Part shown: piece after piece, positions 18,765-28,964 of the stretch
How positions within the stretch are numbered: position 1 is the first letter of the stretch
Layout: each line of letters begins with the position of its first letter
Assembly (NCBI RefSeq): GCF_022748595.1
Contig: NZ_JALDSX010000003.1
Coordinates: 1 to 64,000 of the forward strand
Origin: Brevibacterium sp. ZH18
Lineage (GTDB): Bacteria > Actinomycetota > Actinomycetes > Actinomycetales > Brevibacteriaceae
Length of the DNA: 64,000 nucleotides
Direction of reading: 5' to 3'
Translations under genes and position numbers: made by a program
Notes under the pieces: generated by a model
What the model saw: the letters and a program-made list of their open reading frames with translations, nothing else
Databases searched by the model: none
Told to the model about the DNA's origin: nothing

Positions 18765-20455
18765 ACCCGAGTTTGATAGAATCAAATCCCGTGGTGAATC
18801 GAACTGGCCCTGGTGGCACAAATACGGCAAAGCACATCTTCGTAACGGGGGGCGTCGCCTCCTCGTTGGGCAAGGGTCTCACGGCCTCGAGCCTCGGGCA
18901 TCTGCTCACTCAACGCGGACTCTCCGTGGCGATGCAGAAACTGGATCCCTACCTCAATGTGGATCCCGGCACGATGAATCCCTTCCAGCACGGCGAGGTC
19001 TTCGTCACCGAAGACGGCGCTGAGACCGACCTCGACATCGGCCATTATGAGCGATTCCTCGACATCAATCTCGACGGCGCGGCCAACGTCACGACCGGAC
19101 AGGTCTACTCCTCGGTCATCGCCAAGGAACGCCGCGGCGCCTACCTGGGCGACACCGTCCAGGTCATCCCGCACATCACCGATGAGATTAAGTCGCGGAT
19201 GCGGGCACAGGCGGAGCGTCCCGTGGCAGAGCGCCCCGATGTCATCATCACCGAGATCGGTGGCACCGTCGGCGACATCGAATCGCAGCCCTTCCTCGAA
19301 GCGGCCCGTCAGGTCCGTCACGACATCGGCCGCGACAACGTGTTCTTCATCCACGTCTCGCTGGTGCCCTACCTCGGGCCCTCGGGCGAGCTGAAGACGA
19401 AGCCGACCCAGCACTCGGTCGCCGCTCTGCGCTCGATCGGCATCCAGCCGGATGCGATCGTCCTGCGCTCCGACCGGGAACTGCCGGATTCGATCCGTCA
19501 GAAGATCGCCTCCTCCTGCGACGTCGACGCCGAGGCTGTCGTGTCCTGTGTGGACGCACCGAGCATCTACGACATCCCGAAGGTCCTCCACGACGGCGGG
19601 CTCGACGTCTACGTCATCCGCCGCCTCAACCTTCCCTTCCGCGACGTCGACTGGACGAAGTGGGACTGGGTCCTCGAGCGGGTCCACAATCCCGAGCACG
19701 AAGTCGCCATCGGCATCGTCGGCAAGTACATCGACCTTCCCGACGCCTACCTGTCCGTCACCGAGGCGCTGCGCCATGGCGGATTCGCCAACAACGCCAG
19801 GGTCAAGGTCAAGTGGATCCAGTCCGATGACTGCGAAACCGAGGAAGGCGCGGCCAAGAGCCTGGCCGGTCTCGACGCGATCTGCGTGCCCGGCGGCTTC
19901 GGCATCCGCGGCATCGAAGGCAAGCTCGGAGCACTCGAGTACACCCGCACACACAAGATTCCGACACTGGGTCTGTGCCTCGGTCTGCAGTGCATGGTCG
20001 TCGAATACGCACGCAACGTTGCAGGCATCGCCGATGCCTCGTCGTCGGAGTTCGACCCTGAGTCGGCTGTCCCCGTCATCGCGACGATGGCCGAGCAGCT
20101 CTCGATCGTCGAGGGCGAAGGCGACCTGGGCGGCACGATGCGTCTGGGCACCTACGAAGCGAAGCTCGACGAAGGCAGCGTCGTTGCTGGCGTCTACGGT
20201 TCGACGGTCATCAACGAACGTCACCGTCACCGCTACGAGGTCAACAATTCGTACCGCGATCAGCTCACCGAAGCCGGGCTCGTGGTCTCAGGTACCTCGC
20301 CCAACGGTGAGCTCGTGGAGTTCGTCGAGCTGCCGGAATCCGAGCACCCGTACTACGTCTCGACCCAGGCTCATCCCGAGCTGAAGTCACGTCCGACGAA
20401 GCCGCATCCGCTCTTCGCCGGACTGGTCGCCGCGGCACTGGGCGCCCGGAAGTAA
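18761..20455 (+). CDS. pyrG: CTP synthase
   Basis: A 564-residue enzyme that makes CTP from UTP, ATP and glutamine. The synthase domain begins [23 protein letters not shown] and contains the [25 protein letters not shown] block. The glutamine amidotransferase domain has the nucleophile Cys in GLCLGLQC (about residue 406) and a C-terminal His/Glu region (AHPELKSRP). The GTG at 18761 overlaps the upstream stop, but an internal TAGAAT and the in-frame GTG at 18791 suggest a second, leaderless start that would remove only 10 non-conserved residues. Confidence 0.96.
   Translation: MNPSLIESNPVVNRTGPGGTNTAKHIFVTGGVASSLGKGLTASSLGHLLTQRGLSVAMQKLDPYLNVDPGTMNPFQHGEVFVTEDGAETDLDIGHYERFLDINLDGAANVTTGQVYSSVIAKERRGAYLGDTVQVIPHITDEIKSRMRAQAERPVAERPDVIITEIGGTVGDIESQPFLEAARQVRHDIGRDNVFFIHVSLVPYLGPSGELKTKPTQHSVAALRSIGIQPDAIVLRSDRELPDSIRQKIASSCDVDAEAVVSCVDAPSIYDIPKVLHDGGLDVYVIRRLNLPFRDVDWTKWDWVLERVHNPEHEVAIGIVGKYIDLPDAYLSVTEALRHGGFANNARVKVKWIQSDDCETEEGAAKSLAGLDAICVPGGFGIRGIEGKLGALEYTRTHKIPTLGLCLGLQCMVVEYARNVAGIADASSSEFDPESAVPVIATMAEQLSIVEGEGDLGGTMRLGTYEAKLDEGSVVAGVYGSTVINERHRHRYEVNNSYRDQLTEAGLVVSGTSPNGELVEFVELPESEHPYYVSTQAHPELKSRPTKPHPLFAGLVAAALGARK
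18777..18782 (+). promoter_or_regulatory. Internal -10 (TAGAAT) at the start of pyrG
   Basis: TAGAAT ends 8 nt before in-frame tandem GTG codons at 18791 and 18794, spacing expected for a leaderless actinobacterial transcript. The -35 region lies in the upstream gene and is weak. This would let pyrG be expressed apart from the upstream envelope operon. Confidence 0.4.
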
Positions 20456-20465
20456 GACATCGCGT

Positions 20466-20507
20466 GGCACCCGGCCGGATCTGTTCGACACAGGCCGGCC
20501 GGGTGCC
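20466..20507 (+). terminator. Strong hairpin after pyrG
   Basis: A perfect 13-bp GC-rich stem (20466-20478 with 20495-20507); the 16-nt loop can add a further CTGT/ACAG pairing. It begins 11 nt after the pyrG stop. The T-tract is weak (GCGTTGCAATACT), as is usual for high-GC terminators. It divides the core block into two transcription units. Confidence 0.72.
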
Positions 20508-20581
20508 GCGTTGCAATACTGGATTCGGCACCACCAACGAATTCGATGACACCACCGAATTCGATGAGCGGGAGGGCTCGC

Positions 20582-21259
20582 ATGAGCGATCTGCACGACG
20601 AGGTCTATGACCCGAACATCACAGCCTCTGACGTGGTCTACCACGGCGCGGTATGGAACATTCGGCGCGAGACCTTCGACCTTCCGGAGGCCAAGGGGAT
20701 CGTCCGCGACATGATGGACCACACCGGGGCAGTGGCAGTGGCCTGTGTGGACGAGCAGGACAGAATCCTGCTCCTCCAGCAGTACCGGCACCCGGTCCGG
20801 GCCAGGCTGTGGGAAGTTCCGGCCGGTCTGCTCGACATTCCGGGCGAAGATCCCTTCGACGCCGTCAAGCGTGAGTTGGCCGAAGAGGCCGACCTGCGTG
20901 CTTCGCGGTGGGAAGTGCTGTCGGACTCCAGCCAGTCCCCGGGCGGCAGCAGCGAGACCATTCGTCTCTACCTTGCTCGCGATCTCGAACTCATCGCCGA
21001 AGCCGAGCGCCACGAACGCAGCGAAGAGGAAGCCGGATTCGCCTACCGGTGGGCCACGCTCGATGAGGCACTTGATGCTCTCGGCGCGGGCGAGATCACG
21101 AACGCCATCGCTCAGCTGGCGATTCTGCAGGTGGCTCGGGTTCTGCGGGCGGAAGCCGCCGGTGAGCCCACACGGACACGCAGCGTGGACGCGCCTCGGC
21201 GCTTGGTCGACGGACGCGAACGCAAAGCTTCGTCCGCATCAGACTCCTCGCAGGCCTGA
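20582..21259 (+). CDS. NUDIX hydrolase, ADP-ribose pyrophosphatase type
   Basis: A 225-residue NUDIX protein with the box PAGLLDIPGEDPFDAVKREL-AEEADL (about residues 78-103) and a downstream SSQSPGGSSET region, as in actinobacterial ADP-ribose pyrophosphatases at this locus (Rv1700 position, between pyrG and xerD). The start is ATG at 20582 with GGAGGG upstream; an in-frame ATG 36 nt earlier lacks a ribosome site. The C-terminal 40 residues are basic and variable. Confidence 0.88.
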   Translation: MSDLHDEVYDPNITASDVVYHGAVWNIRRETFDLPEAKGIVRDMMDHTGAVAVACVDEQDRILLLQQYRHPVRARLWEVPAGLLDIPGEDPFDAVKRELAEEADLRASRWEVLSDSSQSPGGSSETIRLYLARDLELIAEAERHERSEEEAGFAYRWATLDEALDALGAGEITNAIAQLAILQVARVLRAEAAGEPTRTRSVDAPRRLVDGRERKASSASDSSQA

Positions 21260-21269
21260 GGCGGCGACG

Positions 21270-22217
21270 ATGGCTCGGCACGGTGCCGAACTTCTTCCGG
21301 ACCTCCCCGCTCAGCTCACCCGTGCCCTCGAGTCGTACCTGACGTCGCTGAGGTTCGAACGCGGTCTCTCACGCAATTCGATCGACGCGTATGCCCGTGA
21401 CCTCTCCCGATACGGAACCTGGCTGACCGAGTCCGGGATCAGCAGCCTCGGCGAGGTCGATCGTTCCCATATCGAAGCCTTCGCGCTGCACCTCCTCGAT
21501 GCGAATCTGGCACCGCGCACGCGAGCCCGTGCGCTCGTCGCCGTCCGCCGATTCCACGGATTCGCCCTCGCAGAGGGACTGGCCAGCACGGATCCGGCCT
21601 CGGACGTCAGCCCGCCGCAGGAGGGGCTGCGACTGCCGAAGGCACTGTCCCTCGACGACATCGAGGCGATGCTCGCGACGACGGCGGGGGAGGAGCCGAC
21701 TCAGATCCGGGCGGCGGCCCTGCTTGAGCTGCTCTATGCCACCGGCGCACGGATCTCGGAAGCCGTGGGCGTCGACCTCGACGATCTCGACCTAGAAACC
21801 TCCCTGGTCCGCCTCTACGGCAAGGGCGGGAAGGAACGGATCGTTCCGTTCGGCTCCCACGCCTCGAACGCCTTGGGATCCTGGGTCTCACGCGTGCGGC
21901 CGAGCATGGCGGCGAAGGCGAAGACGAGTGCCCCGGCAGGAGCACTGTTTCTCAATGCGCGGGGGACCCGGCTGTCGCGTCAGACCGCGTGGCAGATCGT
22001 CAAGGACGCCGGTGAGCTTGCCGGGCTGACCGCCGATGTCTCTCCGCACACCTTCCGGCACTCGTTCGCGACGCATCTGCTTGAGGGTGGGGCGGACATT
22101 CGGGTGGTCCAGGAGCTGCTCGGACATGCCTCGGTGACGACGACGCAGATCTACACGAAAGTCTCCGAGGAAACATTGCGCGAGGTGTACGCGACCTCGC
22201 ACCCCAGGGCACGGTAG
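21270..22217 (+). CDS. xerD: Site-specific tyrosine recombinase XerD
   Basis: A 315-residue tyrosine recombinase with an N-terminal SAM-like core-binding domain (residues about 10-100) and a C-terminal catalytic domain. Catalytic residues are visible: Arg in GARISEA (about 160), Lys in GKGGKER, HTFRHSF (about 260-266), the GH of LLGHASV and Tyr in QIYTKV (about 295). It resolves chromosome dimers at dif. The start is ATG 10 nt after the NUDIX stop. Length and context match XerD, not a phage integrase. Confidence 0.92.
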   Translation: MARHGAELLPDLPAQLTRALESYLTSLRFERGLSRNSIDAYARDLSRYGTWLTESGISSLGEVDRSHIEAFALHLLDANLAPRTRARALVAVRRFHGFALAEGLASTDPASDVSPPQEGLRLPKALSLDDIEAMLATTAGEEPTQIRAAALLELLYATGARISEAVGVDLDDLDLETSLVRLYGKGGKERIVPFGSHASNALGSWVSRVRPSMAAKAKTSAPAGALFLNARGTRLSRQTAWQIVKDAGELAGLTADVSPHTFRHSFATHLLEGGADIRVVQELLGHASVTTTQIYTKVSEETLREVYATSHPRAR

Positions 22218-22220
22218 GGT
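22215..22220 (+). promoter_or_regulatory. Possible -10 element (TAGGGT) before parA-scpAB
   Basis: TAGGGT overlaps the xerD stop and lies 36 nt before the ATG at 22257. This gives a leader of about 30 nt containing AAAGGTGG. No clear -35 is seen. Confidence 0.35.
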
Positions 22221-22256
22221 TGGATCGAAGAGCAACGAAAGGTGGCCATCCGAGTG

Positions 22257-23126
22257 ATGAATACGCAACAGGCGTTGGATATCCCCAATGCGAAATCAGC
22301 TGAAGCCGAGCAGCAGGATTTCGCCGAACCGGCACCGCTGGATTCTCATGGGCCCGCCCGCATCATCGCAATGGTCAACCAGAAGGGCGGCGTCGGCAAG
22401 ACGACGTCGTCGATCAACCTCGGTGCGTCGCTGGCCGCCTACGGACGCAAGATGCTGCTGGTCGATTTCGACCCGCAGGGCGCGCTGTCGGTGGGCCTGG
22501 GTGTCAACCCCTACGATCTCGAGATCAGCATCTACAACCTGCTGATGAGCCCCCGTATGGACCCGCACGAGGTCATCGTCAGCACCGACTTCGAGAACAT
22601 CGACATCCTCCCGGCCAACATCGACCTGTCCGCCGCTGAGGTCCAGCTCGTCGGCGAGGTCGCCCGCGAACAGATCCTCTCGCGGGTGCTGTCCAAGGTC
22701 GCCGACGAATACGACGTCATCCTCATCGACTGCCAGCCGTCCCTTGGCCTGCTCACCGTCAATGCGCTGACCGCCGCGCACGGCGTGATCATCCCGCTCG
22801 AAACCGAATTCTTCGCGCTGCGCGGTGTGGCACTGCTCGTCGAAACCATCGAGAAGATCCAGGACCGGCTCAACCCGTCACTGGTGATCGACGGAATCCT
22901 CGCCACGATGTTCGACTCGCGGACCCTGCACTCGAAGGAAGTCATGTCACGCGTGACCGAAGCCTTCGACGACAAGGTCTTCGACACGGTCATCAACCGC
23001 ACTGTGAAGTTCCCCGATGCCTCGGTCGCGGCCGAGCCGATCACGAGCTTCGCGCCCAAACATGCAGGATCGGCCGCGTATCGGCGTCTGGCCAGGGAGC
23101 TCATCGCCCGCGGAGGCGCACCCTGA
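22257..23126 (+). CDS. ParA/Soj-family ATPase
   Basis: A 289-residue deviant Walker ATPase with KGGVGKTT (residues 43-50), VDFDPQGALSVGLG, and DVILIDCQPSLG. It sits between xerD and scpAB, as in Mycobacterium (Rv1708), with no parB beside it, so it is likely a chromosome-organisation ATPase working with SMC-ScpAB. The ATG at 22257 follows AAAGGTGG by 11 nt; a GTG at 22242 is an alternative start that adds five residues but lacks a properly spaced ribosome site. Confidence 0.9.
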   Translation: MNTQQALDIPNAKSAEAEQQDFAEPAPLDSHGPARIIAMVNQKGGVGKTTSSINLGASLAAYGRKMLLVDFDPQGALSVGLGVNPYDLEISIYNLLMSPRMDPHEVIVSTDFENIDILPANIDLSAAEVQLVGEVAREQILSRVLSKVADEYDVILIDCQPSLGLLTVNALTAAHGVIIPLETEFFALRGVALLVETIEKIQDRLNPSLVIDGILATMFDSRTLHSKEVMSRVTEAFDDKVFDTVINRTVKFPDASVAAEPITSFAPKHAGSAAYRRLARELIARGGAP

Positions 23127-23134
23127 GCGAGACC

Positions 23135-24052
23135 GTGCACGAGGGGTTCCAGGTCGAACTGGAGAACTTCTCCGGTCCGTTCGACCTGCTCCTCGGGCTG
23201 ATCTCGAAGCGTCGTCTCGACGTCACGGAGATCGCCCTCGCCGAGGTGACAGATGAGTTCATCTCCTACACGACCGAGCTCAAGGACAAGGCGAGTCTCG
23301 CCGAGATCTCCCAGTTCCTCCTCGTCGCGGCCACCCTGCTCGACATCAAGACCGCACGTCTGCTGCCGCACGAAGAGGGCGAGGACGAGCTTGATCTTGA
23401 GCTCCTCGAGGCCCGTGATCTCCTCTTCGCCCGGCTTCTGCAATACCGCGCCTACAAATCGGTGAGCAGATTCTTCGCCGACGCGATGGCTGCCGGATCG
23501 GTCAGAGCACCCCGCAGCGTCGGGCTCGAGGAAGAGTTCCAAGACGTGCTCCCACCACTCGAGCTGCACATCGGTCCCGGGGAGCTTGCGGGAGTGTATG
23601 CAACCGTCCTCCAACGTGATCACACGCCGCCTAGCGTCGCAGTCGACCACATCCACCTGCCGCTGGTCAGCGTCTCCGAGCAGCGCGGACACATCCTCGG
23701 TCTGCTGCGGACCGGCGATCTCGACTTCCAGCAGCTGCTCGACACTGCGGACAACACCTTGGTCGTCGTCGCCCGATTCCTGGCACTGCTCGAACTGTTC
23801 AAGGTCGGGCTCTGCGACTTCGCTCAGGACGAACCGCTCGGGCCTCTCCTCATCTCCCGCACCGAATCCACCATCGACGGAGTGGACCTGCGGACCGAGG
23901 GGGAGTGGAGCGCCGAGGATGATGAGAGCGACGACCCAAGCGCAGGACCATCAGAGGCCGACGCTGGGCCAGACGCCGCAGACGCTGGGCCAGACGCCGG
24001 ACCACCAGCCGCAGACGCCGGACCTGACGCACGAGAAGAGGAACCGCGATGA
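23135..24052 (+). CDS. scpA: Segregation and condensation protein A
   Basis: The kleisin subunit that bridges SMC. It begins with the diagnostic VELENFSGPFDLLLGLISKR, followed by ITEIALAEVTDEFI-like and LLDIKTARLLP segments, with a winged-helix C-terminus near residue 235. A 40-residue tail (about 265-305) is a low-complexity DAGPDA repeat absent from typical ScpA. The start is GTG at 23135, 8 nt after the parA stop; the end overlaps scpB as ATGA. Confidence 0.93.
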   Translation: MHEGFQVELENFSGPFDLLLGLISKRRLDVTEIALAEVTDEFISYTTELKDKASLAEISQFLLVAATLLDIKTARLLPHEEGEDELDLELLEARDLLFARLLQYRAYKSVSRFFADAMAAGSVRAPRSVGLEEEFQDVLPPLELHIGPGELAGVYATVLQRDHTPPSVAVDHIHLPLVSVSEQRGHILGLLRTGDLDFQQLLDTADNTLVVVARFLALLELFKVGLCDFAQDEPLGPLLISRTESTIDGVDLRTEGEWSAEDDESDDPSAGPSEADAGPDAADAGPDAGPPAADAGPDAREEEPR

Positions 24053-24681
24053 TCGACGACGAAATTCTGGCCGGGATCGAAGCGGTGCTCATGATCAGCG
24101 ATGCCGCGGTCTCCGCGGCCGAGCTGGCCAGCGCCCTCGGCCTCGACGAGGACACCGTCGATGAGGCGATTGCGACGCTCAAGGCCGACTACGACGGAGA
24201 CGAGGATCACCGGCAGCGCGGATTCGAGATCCGGCTGGTCGCGGGCGGCTTCCGCATCTTCTCCCGCGGTGACTACCACGAGATCGTCAAAGACTTCCTG
24301 ACCTCGGGCCAGAGTGCGAAGCTGTCCCAGGCAGCACTCGAGACGCTTGCCGTCATCGCCTACCGCCAGCCGATCTCACGACCACGCATCGCAGCCATCC
24401 GCGGCGTCAGCGTCGACGGCGTGATTCGGACCCTGCTGCTGCGCGGACTCATCGTCGAGGCGGGGAAGGAAGCGACCACCTCGGCGCTGCTCTACACGAC
24501 CACGCACCAGTTCCTCGATGCGCTGGGAATGAACAGCATCGACGATCTCCCGGAGATCGCCCCGTACCTGCCCGAGGATGCCGATGTGGCGGAATTGGGT
24601 GCCGACAACACCGAAGTATTGGCCGCGGTCGACGCCGAGATGTCCGATCACGACGATGAGATGTCACGAGATGGCGATTGA
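24049..24681 (+). CDS. scpB: Segregation and condensation protein B
   Basis: A 210-residue protein with tandem winged-helix domains; conserved QAALETLAVIAYRQPISRP and IRGVSVDGVIRTLLLRGLI are present. It dimerises and binds ScpA within the SMC complex. The ATG overlaps the scpA stop by 4 nt. The acidic C-terminus (EMSDHDDEMSRDGD) is variable in the family. Confidence 0.94.
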   Translation: MIDDEILAGIEAVLMISDAAVSAAELASALGLDEDTVDEAIATLKADYDGDEDHRQRGFEIRLVAGGFRIFSRGDYHEIVKDFLTSGQSAKLSQAALETLAVIAYRQPISRPRIAAIRGVSVDGVIRTLLLRGLIVEAGKEATTSALLYTTTHQFLDALGMNSIDDLPEIAPYLPEDADVAELGADNTEVLAAVDAEMSDHDDEMSRDGD

Positions 24682-24690
24682 TTTGAGAGA

Positions 24691-25560
24691 ATGGACTACA
24701 TGAGTCCATATCGTGATCCCCGAGCGCCTGGCGGGCGCCAGAACCGACCGACCCGAAAACAGCGGGCCAGCACCGGTTCCAAGAGCACCACACGTGCCAA
24801 GTCCAGTCAGGGCGCGGCCTCTGACGCCCATGTCAGCGACGGTGTGAGGCTGCAGAAGATCCTCGCCGAGGCGGGTCTGGGCTCGCGTCGTGCGTGTGAG
24901 CAGCTCATCCTCGACGGTCGCGTTGAGGTCGATGGTTCCCTGGTTACGGAGCTGGGCACCCGAATCGACCCGGAAACGCAGTCCGTGTACGTGGATGCGA
25001 TGAGAATTTCGACACAGACCGCGAAGGTCTACCTCGTGCTCAACAAGCCGGCCGGCGTCGTCTCGACGATGGACGATCCCGACGGCCGCCCGTGCCTGGC
25101 CCACTACGTGAACAACCGCACCGAGCGGCTCTTCCACGTCGGACGCCTCGACACGGAGACCGAGGGTCTCATCCTGCTCACCAACGACGGGGAGCTGAGT
25201 AATCGACTGGCCCACCCGCGCTATGAGATTCCGAAGACCTACCTGGCTCAGGTCAAGGGCCAGCTGGCCAAGGACGTGGGCTCACGCCTCAAAGCTGGCA
25301 TCGATCTCGATGACGGGTTCGTCAAGGTCGACCAGTTCAAACTCGTCGACTCGACTCCCGGCAAATCGGTCGTCGAACTGACGCTGCACTCGGGCCGCAA
25401 CCGAGTCGTGCGCCGCCTGCTCAAAGAGGTCGGTCACCCGGTCGAACGCCTCGTGCGGACCAAGTTCGGTCCCATCACCCTGGACGAGCAGAGGCAGGGC
25501 AAGATCCGCCCGCTGCGTTCTGACGAGATCGGCGAGCTCTTCGAGGCCGTCGGCTTGTGA
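24691..25560 (+). CDS. rluB: 23S rRNA pseudouridine synthase, RluB/RsuA family
   Basis: A 289-residue enzyme. A basic, low-complexity N-terminus (about 45 residues) precedes an S4 domain (RLQKILAEAGLGSRRACEQLI) and the catalytic motif GRLDTETEGLILLTNDGEL containing the active Asp. A family-typical NRVVRRLLKEVGHPV block follows. An ATG at 24700 with GAGAGA upstream is an equally likely start, three codons later. It follows scpB by 9 nt, in the usual actinobacterial order. Confidence 0.92.
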   Translation: MDYMSPYRDPRAPGGRQNRPTRKQRASTGSKSTTRAKSSQGAASDAHVSDGVRLQKILAEAGLGSRRACEQLILDGRVEVDGSLVTELGTRIDPETQSVYVDAMRISTQTAKVYLVLNKPAGVVSTMDDPDGRPCLAHYVNNRTERLFHVGRLDTETEGLILLTNDGELSNRLAHPRYEIPKTYLAQVKGQLAKDVGSRLKAGIDLDDGFVKVDQFKLVDSTPGKSVVELTLHSGRNRVVRRLLKEVGHPVERLVRTKFGPITLDEQRQGKIRPLRSDEIGELFEAVGL

Positions 25561-26735
25561 GAGTCCACATCATCGGCACCGGTCTTCTGGGCGCGAGCCT
25601 GGGGCTGGCGCTGAGTGCACAGAATCACTACGTCACCCTCGAGGACACGTCGCCGACTGCACAGCAGCTGGCCGCCGACCTCGGGGCTGGCGAGCTGGTC
25701 GCGGACACAGCACAGCTGTTCACAGCGCCGGCGAACACAGGGTTGGACAGCACCGCGCCGGACAGCGCCACGCCATCTGCCGCTGCCCATGTGAACGACG
25801 ATCCCGATGTCGTCGTGGTCGCCACGCCTCCGGACGTGGCCGCTGAAGTCATCGCGGCAGCACTGGCTACGTATCCGAACGCCACGGTCACTGACGTCGC
25901 AAGCGTCAAGACTCGACTCCTCGAGTCGGTGCGCGAGCTCGTCTCGGCCTCTGACCTCGCCCGCTACATCGGATGTCATCCGATGGCCGGTCGGGAGAAG
26001 TCCGGGGCGATCGCGGCTCGGTCGGATCTGTTCACCGCCCGACCATGGGTGATCTGCTCGGATGAGGACACACCGTCGGACCGCCTCGGCGAGGTCATCG
26101 CCCTGGCGGAGGCCACCGGTGCCTCGGTCATCCATCTCGACCCGCGCATCCACGATGCCGCGGTCGCGAAGGTCTCCCACGTGCCGCAGGTCGTCGCATC
26201 GCTGGTCGCCTCGCAGCTGCGCCATGCGCCGCTCGAGGAGGTCGCACTGGCCGGTCAGGGACTGAGAGACGTCACTCGGATCGCTGCCTCGGACCCGCGT
26301 CTGTGGACGCAGATCCTGGTGGGCAACGCCGAGGAGGTCCGTTCGGTCCTCGTGGATCTGCGCACGGAACTCGATGATGTCATCACGGCACTCGAGCTCG
26401 GCCCCGGGTCGACCGGGGAGCTCGCGAAGGCGATCGCGCTGGGCAATGAGGGACATGATCGGATCCCGGGCAAGCACGGGCAGGCGCCGACCAAATATGC
26501 TGTTGTCACGATCCTGGTTCCGGATACGCCCGGGACCCTCGCGCGGCTGTTCAAGGACATCGGTGATCTGGACATCAACGTCGAGGACTTCCGGATGGAT
26601 CACTCACCGGGTCGCAAGCTCGGAATCGTCGATGTCTCCGTGGTGCCGGCCACCCAGCAGGAGCTCGAAATCGGTTTGTTGTCGAAGGGATGGCAGATTC
26701 CCGAATCAGCCATCGAGAAAGAAGGAATTGCATGA
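25557..26735 (+). CDS. tyrA: Prephenate dehydrogenase with C-terminal ACT-like domain
   Basis: A 392-residue NAD(P)-dependent enzyme of tyrosine synthesis. The Rossmann motif is IIGTGLLGASLGLAL at the N-terminus, followed by the substrate-site GCHPMAGREKSGAIAARSDLF. The last 75 residues (YAVVTILVPDTPGTLARLFKDIG) form an ACT-like regulatory domain, probably sensing an aromatic amino acid. The GTG start overlaps the rluB stop. A spacer (residues about 58-80) rich in Thr/Ala/Pro interrupts the Rossmann domain after an early strand. Confidence 0.92.
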   Translation: MRVHIIGTGLLGASLGLALSAQNHYVTLEDTSPTAQQLAADLGAGELVADTAQLFTAPANTGLDSTAPDSATPSAAAHVNDDPDVVVVATPPDVAAEVIAAALATYPNATVTDVASVKTRLLESVRELVSASDLARYIGCHPMAGREKSGAIAARSDLFTARPWVICSDEDTPSDRLGEVIALAEATGASVIHLDPRIHDAAVAKVSHVPQVVASLVASQLRHAPLEEVALAGQGLRDVTRIAASDPRLWTQILVGNAEEVRSVLVDLRTELDDVITALELGPGSTGELAKAIALGNEGHDRIPGKHGQAPTKYAVVTILVPDTPGTLARLFKDIGDLDINVEDFRMDHSPGRKLGIVDVSVVPATQQELEIGLLSKGWQIPESAIEKEGIA

Positions 26736-27391
26736 GCGTCGTCGCCATTGACGGACCCAGCGGAGTGGGCAAGTCCAGCACCGCCAAAGAAGTCGCCCGC
26801 CGGCTGGGATACCACTACCTCGACACGGGTGCCATGTACCGGGCAATGGCCTGGCTGTGCCTCAACCGGGGCGTGACCGACCCGGTTGATGTCCTCGAAC
26901 AGGTGCGGGGCGTCGATCTGGAGATCTCGACCGACCCGGACGAGTTCTTCGTCTCCGTCGACGGAATCGACGTCAGCGAGGAGATCCGGGAAGCCGAAGT
27001 CTCCGAGAACGTTCAGACGGTCTCCGGCGTCATCGATGCTCGCGAAGAGCTCATCGACATGCAGCGAACCATCATCGCCGCGGCGCCCGAGGGCATCGTC
27101 GTCGAAGGACGTGACATCACGACGGTCGTCGCTCCCGACGCCGAGGTCCGCATCCTGATGACCGCCCGTGATGACGTGCGCGTGGCCCGCCGGGCCAAGG
27201 AAATGCACGGAAATGCCGACGCCGAGGCGATCGCCGCCACACAGTCACTGGTCACCGGCCGTGACGCCAAGGACTCCGCGACGACGAGCTTCCTCGAAGC
27301 CTCTGAAGGTGTCTACACACTCGATACCAGCGACATCGACTTCGACCAGGTGGTCGAGACGGTGCTGACGCTGGTGAAGGACTCACAATGA
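26732..27391 (+). CDS. cmk: Cytidylate kinase
   Basis: A 219-residue (d)CMP kinase with P-loop [19 protein letters not shown] and the conserved [29 protein letters not shown] and LID region RVARRAKEM. The ATG overlaps the tyrA stop (ATGA) and follows GAAGGA. It is adjacent to der, as in almost all actinobacteria. Confidence 0.95.
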   Translation: MSVVAIDGPSGVGKSSTAKEVARRLGYHYLDTGAMYRAMAWLCLNRGVTDPVDVLEQVRGVDLEISTDPDEFFVSVDGIDVSEEIREAEVSENVQTVSGVIDAREELIDMQRTIIAAAPEGIVVEGRDITTVVAPDAEVRILMTARDDVRVARRAKEMHGNADAEAIAATQSLVTGRDAKDSATTSFLEASEGVYTLDTSDIDFDQVVETVLTLVKDSQ

Positions 27392-28899
27392 CAGAACCAG
27401 AATTCCACGAAGCACCCGACGATCACCTGGTCGAGCGTCTTTCGAGCATCAGCGATGAAGAGGCGGAGAAGAGGGCGACCGCCCTCGAGGCCGGACTTGA
27501 GAGCTATGACCTCGAAGACGAGGACCGGGCGCTGCTCGATGCCTACGGGTTCGAGGCCGAAGAAGAGGAGACGAGGGGAGCCGACCCCGTGCTGGCCGTC
27601 GTCGGTCGGCCGAACGTCGGCAAGTCGACCCTTGTCAACAGGATCCTCGGCCGGCGCGAAGCTGTTGTCGAAGACGTTCCCGGTGTCACCCGCGACCGCG
27701 TGAGCTATCGCGCGGAGTGGAACACGAAGGAGTTCAGCCTCGTCGACACCGGCGGTTGGGATTCCGACTCGAAGGGCATGGCGTCGCGAATCGCGATCCA
27801 GTCCGAGGTCGCCGTCGACATGGCTGATGCCGTCCTGCTTGTCGTCGATGCGACGACCGGGCCGACTGCGACCGACGAGATGGTCGTGCGGATGCTGCGG
27901 CGCAAGAAGAAGCCTGTCATCCTCGCTGCGAACAAGGTCGATGACGAACGCGGTGAGCTCATGGCCGCCGAGCTGTGGGGCCTGGGCCTGGGGCAGCCGT
28001 GGACTGTGTCCGCGCTGCACGGTCGGGGAGTCGCAGACCTTCTCGACGAGGTGCTCAATATCCTGCCCGAGGTATCGGGCGTTGAGACTCGGATCGAAGA
28101 GGGCGGACCGCGCCGGGTGGCGTTGGTCGGTCGACCGAACGTCGGCAAGTCCTCGCTGCTCAACCAGCTGATCGGCTCCGACCGCGTGCTCGTCGACAAT
28201 GTCGCCGGAACCACTCGTGACCCGGTCGACGAGCTCATCGAGCTCGGCGGGAAGCAGTGGCGTTTCGTCGACACCGCAGGCATCCGCCGTCGTGCCCACC
28301 AGGCCAGCGGCGCCGACTTCTATGCTGCACTGCGGACGCAGACGGCGTTGGAACGAGCCGAGGTGGCTCTGGTCCTTCTCGAGGTCCAGGAACCGCTGAG
28401 CGAGCAGGACGTTCGGATCGTGACGACGGCTGCCGAGGCCGGTCGTGCGATCGTGTTGGCGTTCAACAAGTGGGACCTCCTCGACGACGAGCGCCGTTAC
28501 TACCTCGAACGCGAGATCGAGCGCGACCTCGCTCACGTGGCGTGGGCACCCCGGGTCAACATCTCGGCGAAGACCGGACGGCATGCCGAGAAGCTCGTGC
28601 CTGCTATGGAAGCTGCCCTTGAGGGTTGGGACATGCGCATTCCGACAGGACGGCTCAACGCGTTCCTCGGCGAGCTGGTTGCGGCGAACCCGCACCCGGT
28701 GCGTGGTGGCAAGCAGCCGCGAATCCTGTTCGGGACGCAGGCTCAGTCCAGGCCGCCGAAGTTCGTGCTCTTCACCTCTGGATTCCTCGATCCGGGCTAC
28801 CGTCGGTTCATCGTCAGGCGACTGCGCGAGACCTTCGGCTTCACCGGAACTCCGATCGAAGTATCGATGCGCATTCGCGAGAAGCGCAAGCGTCGCTGA
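27388..28899 (+). CDS. der: Ribosome-assembly GTPase Der (EngA)
   Basis: A 503-residue protein with tandem G domains: first P-loop [13 protein letters not shown] (about residue 72) and second [13 protein letters not shown] (about 246), each with DTAG/DTGG and NKxD motifs (NKVD, NKWD), then a C-terminal KH-like domain ending in basic residues KRKRR. It acts in 50S maturation. An acidic N-terminal extension of about 65 residues is typical of actinobacterial homologues. It closes the conserved block. Confidence 0.95.
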   Translation: MTEPEFHEAPDDHLVERLSSISDEEAEKRATALEAGLESYDLEDEDRALLDAYGFEAEEEETRGADPVLAVVGRPNVGKSTLVNRILGRREAVVEDVPGVTRDRVSYRAEWNTKEFSLVDTGGWDSDSKGMASRIAIQSEVAVDMADAVLLVVDATTGPTATDEMVVRMLRRKKKPVILAANKVDDERGELMAAELWGLGLGQPWTVSALHGRGVADLLDEVLNILPEVSGVETRIEEGGPRRVALVGRPNVGKSSLLNQLIGSDRVLVDNVAGTTRDPVDELIELGGKQWRFVDTAGIRRRAHQASGADFYAALRTQTALERAEVALVLLEVQEPLSEQDVRIVTTAAEAGRAIVLAFNKWDLLDDERRYYLEREIERDLAHVAWAPRVNISAKTGRHAEKLVPAMEAALEGWDMRIPTGRLNAFLGELVAANPHPVRGGKQPRILFGTQAQSRPPKFVLFTSGFLDPGYRRFIVRRLRETFGFTGTPIEVSMRIREKRKRR

Positions 28900-28964
28900 G
28901 TGAATGTGGGGTTGTCATCGGTTCGGCCAGGGTGCTGAGCCGGTGACAAGTGCGTTGGTGAGCT

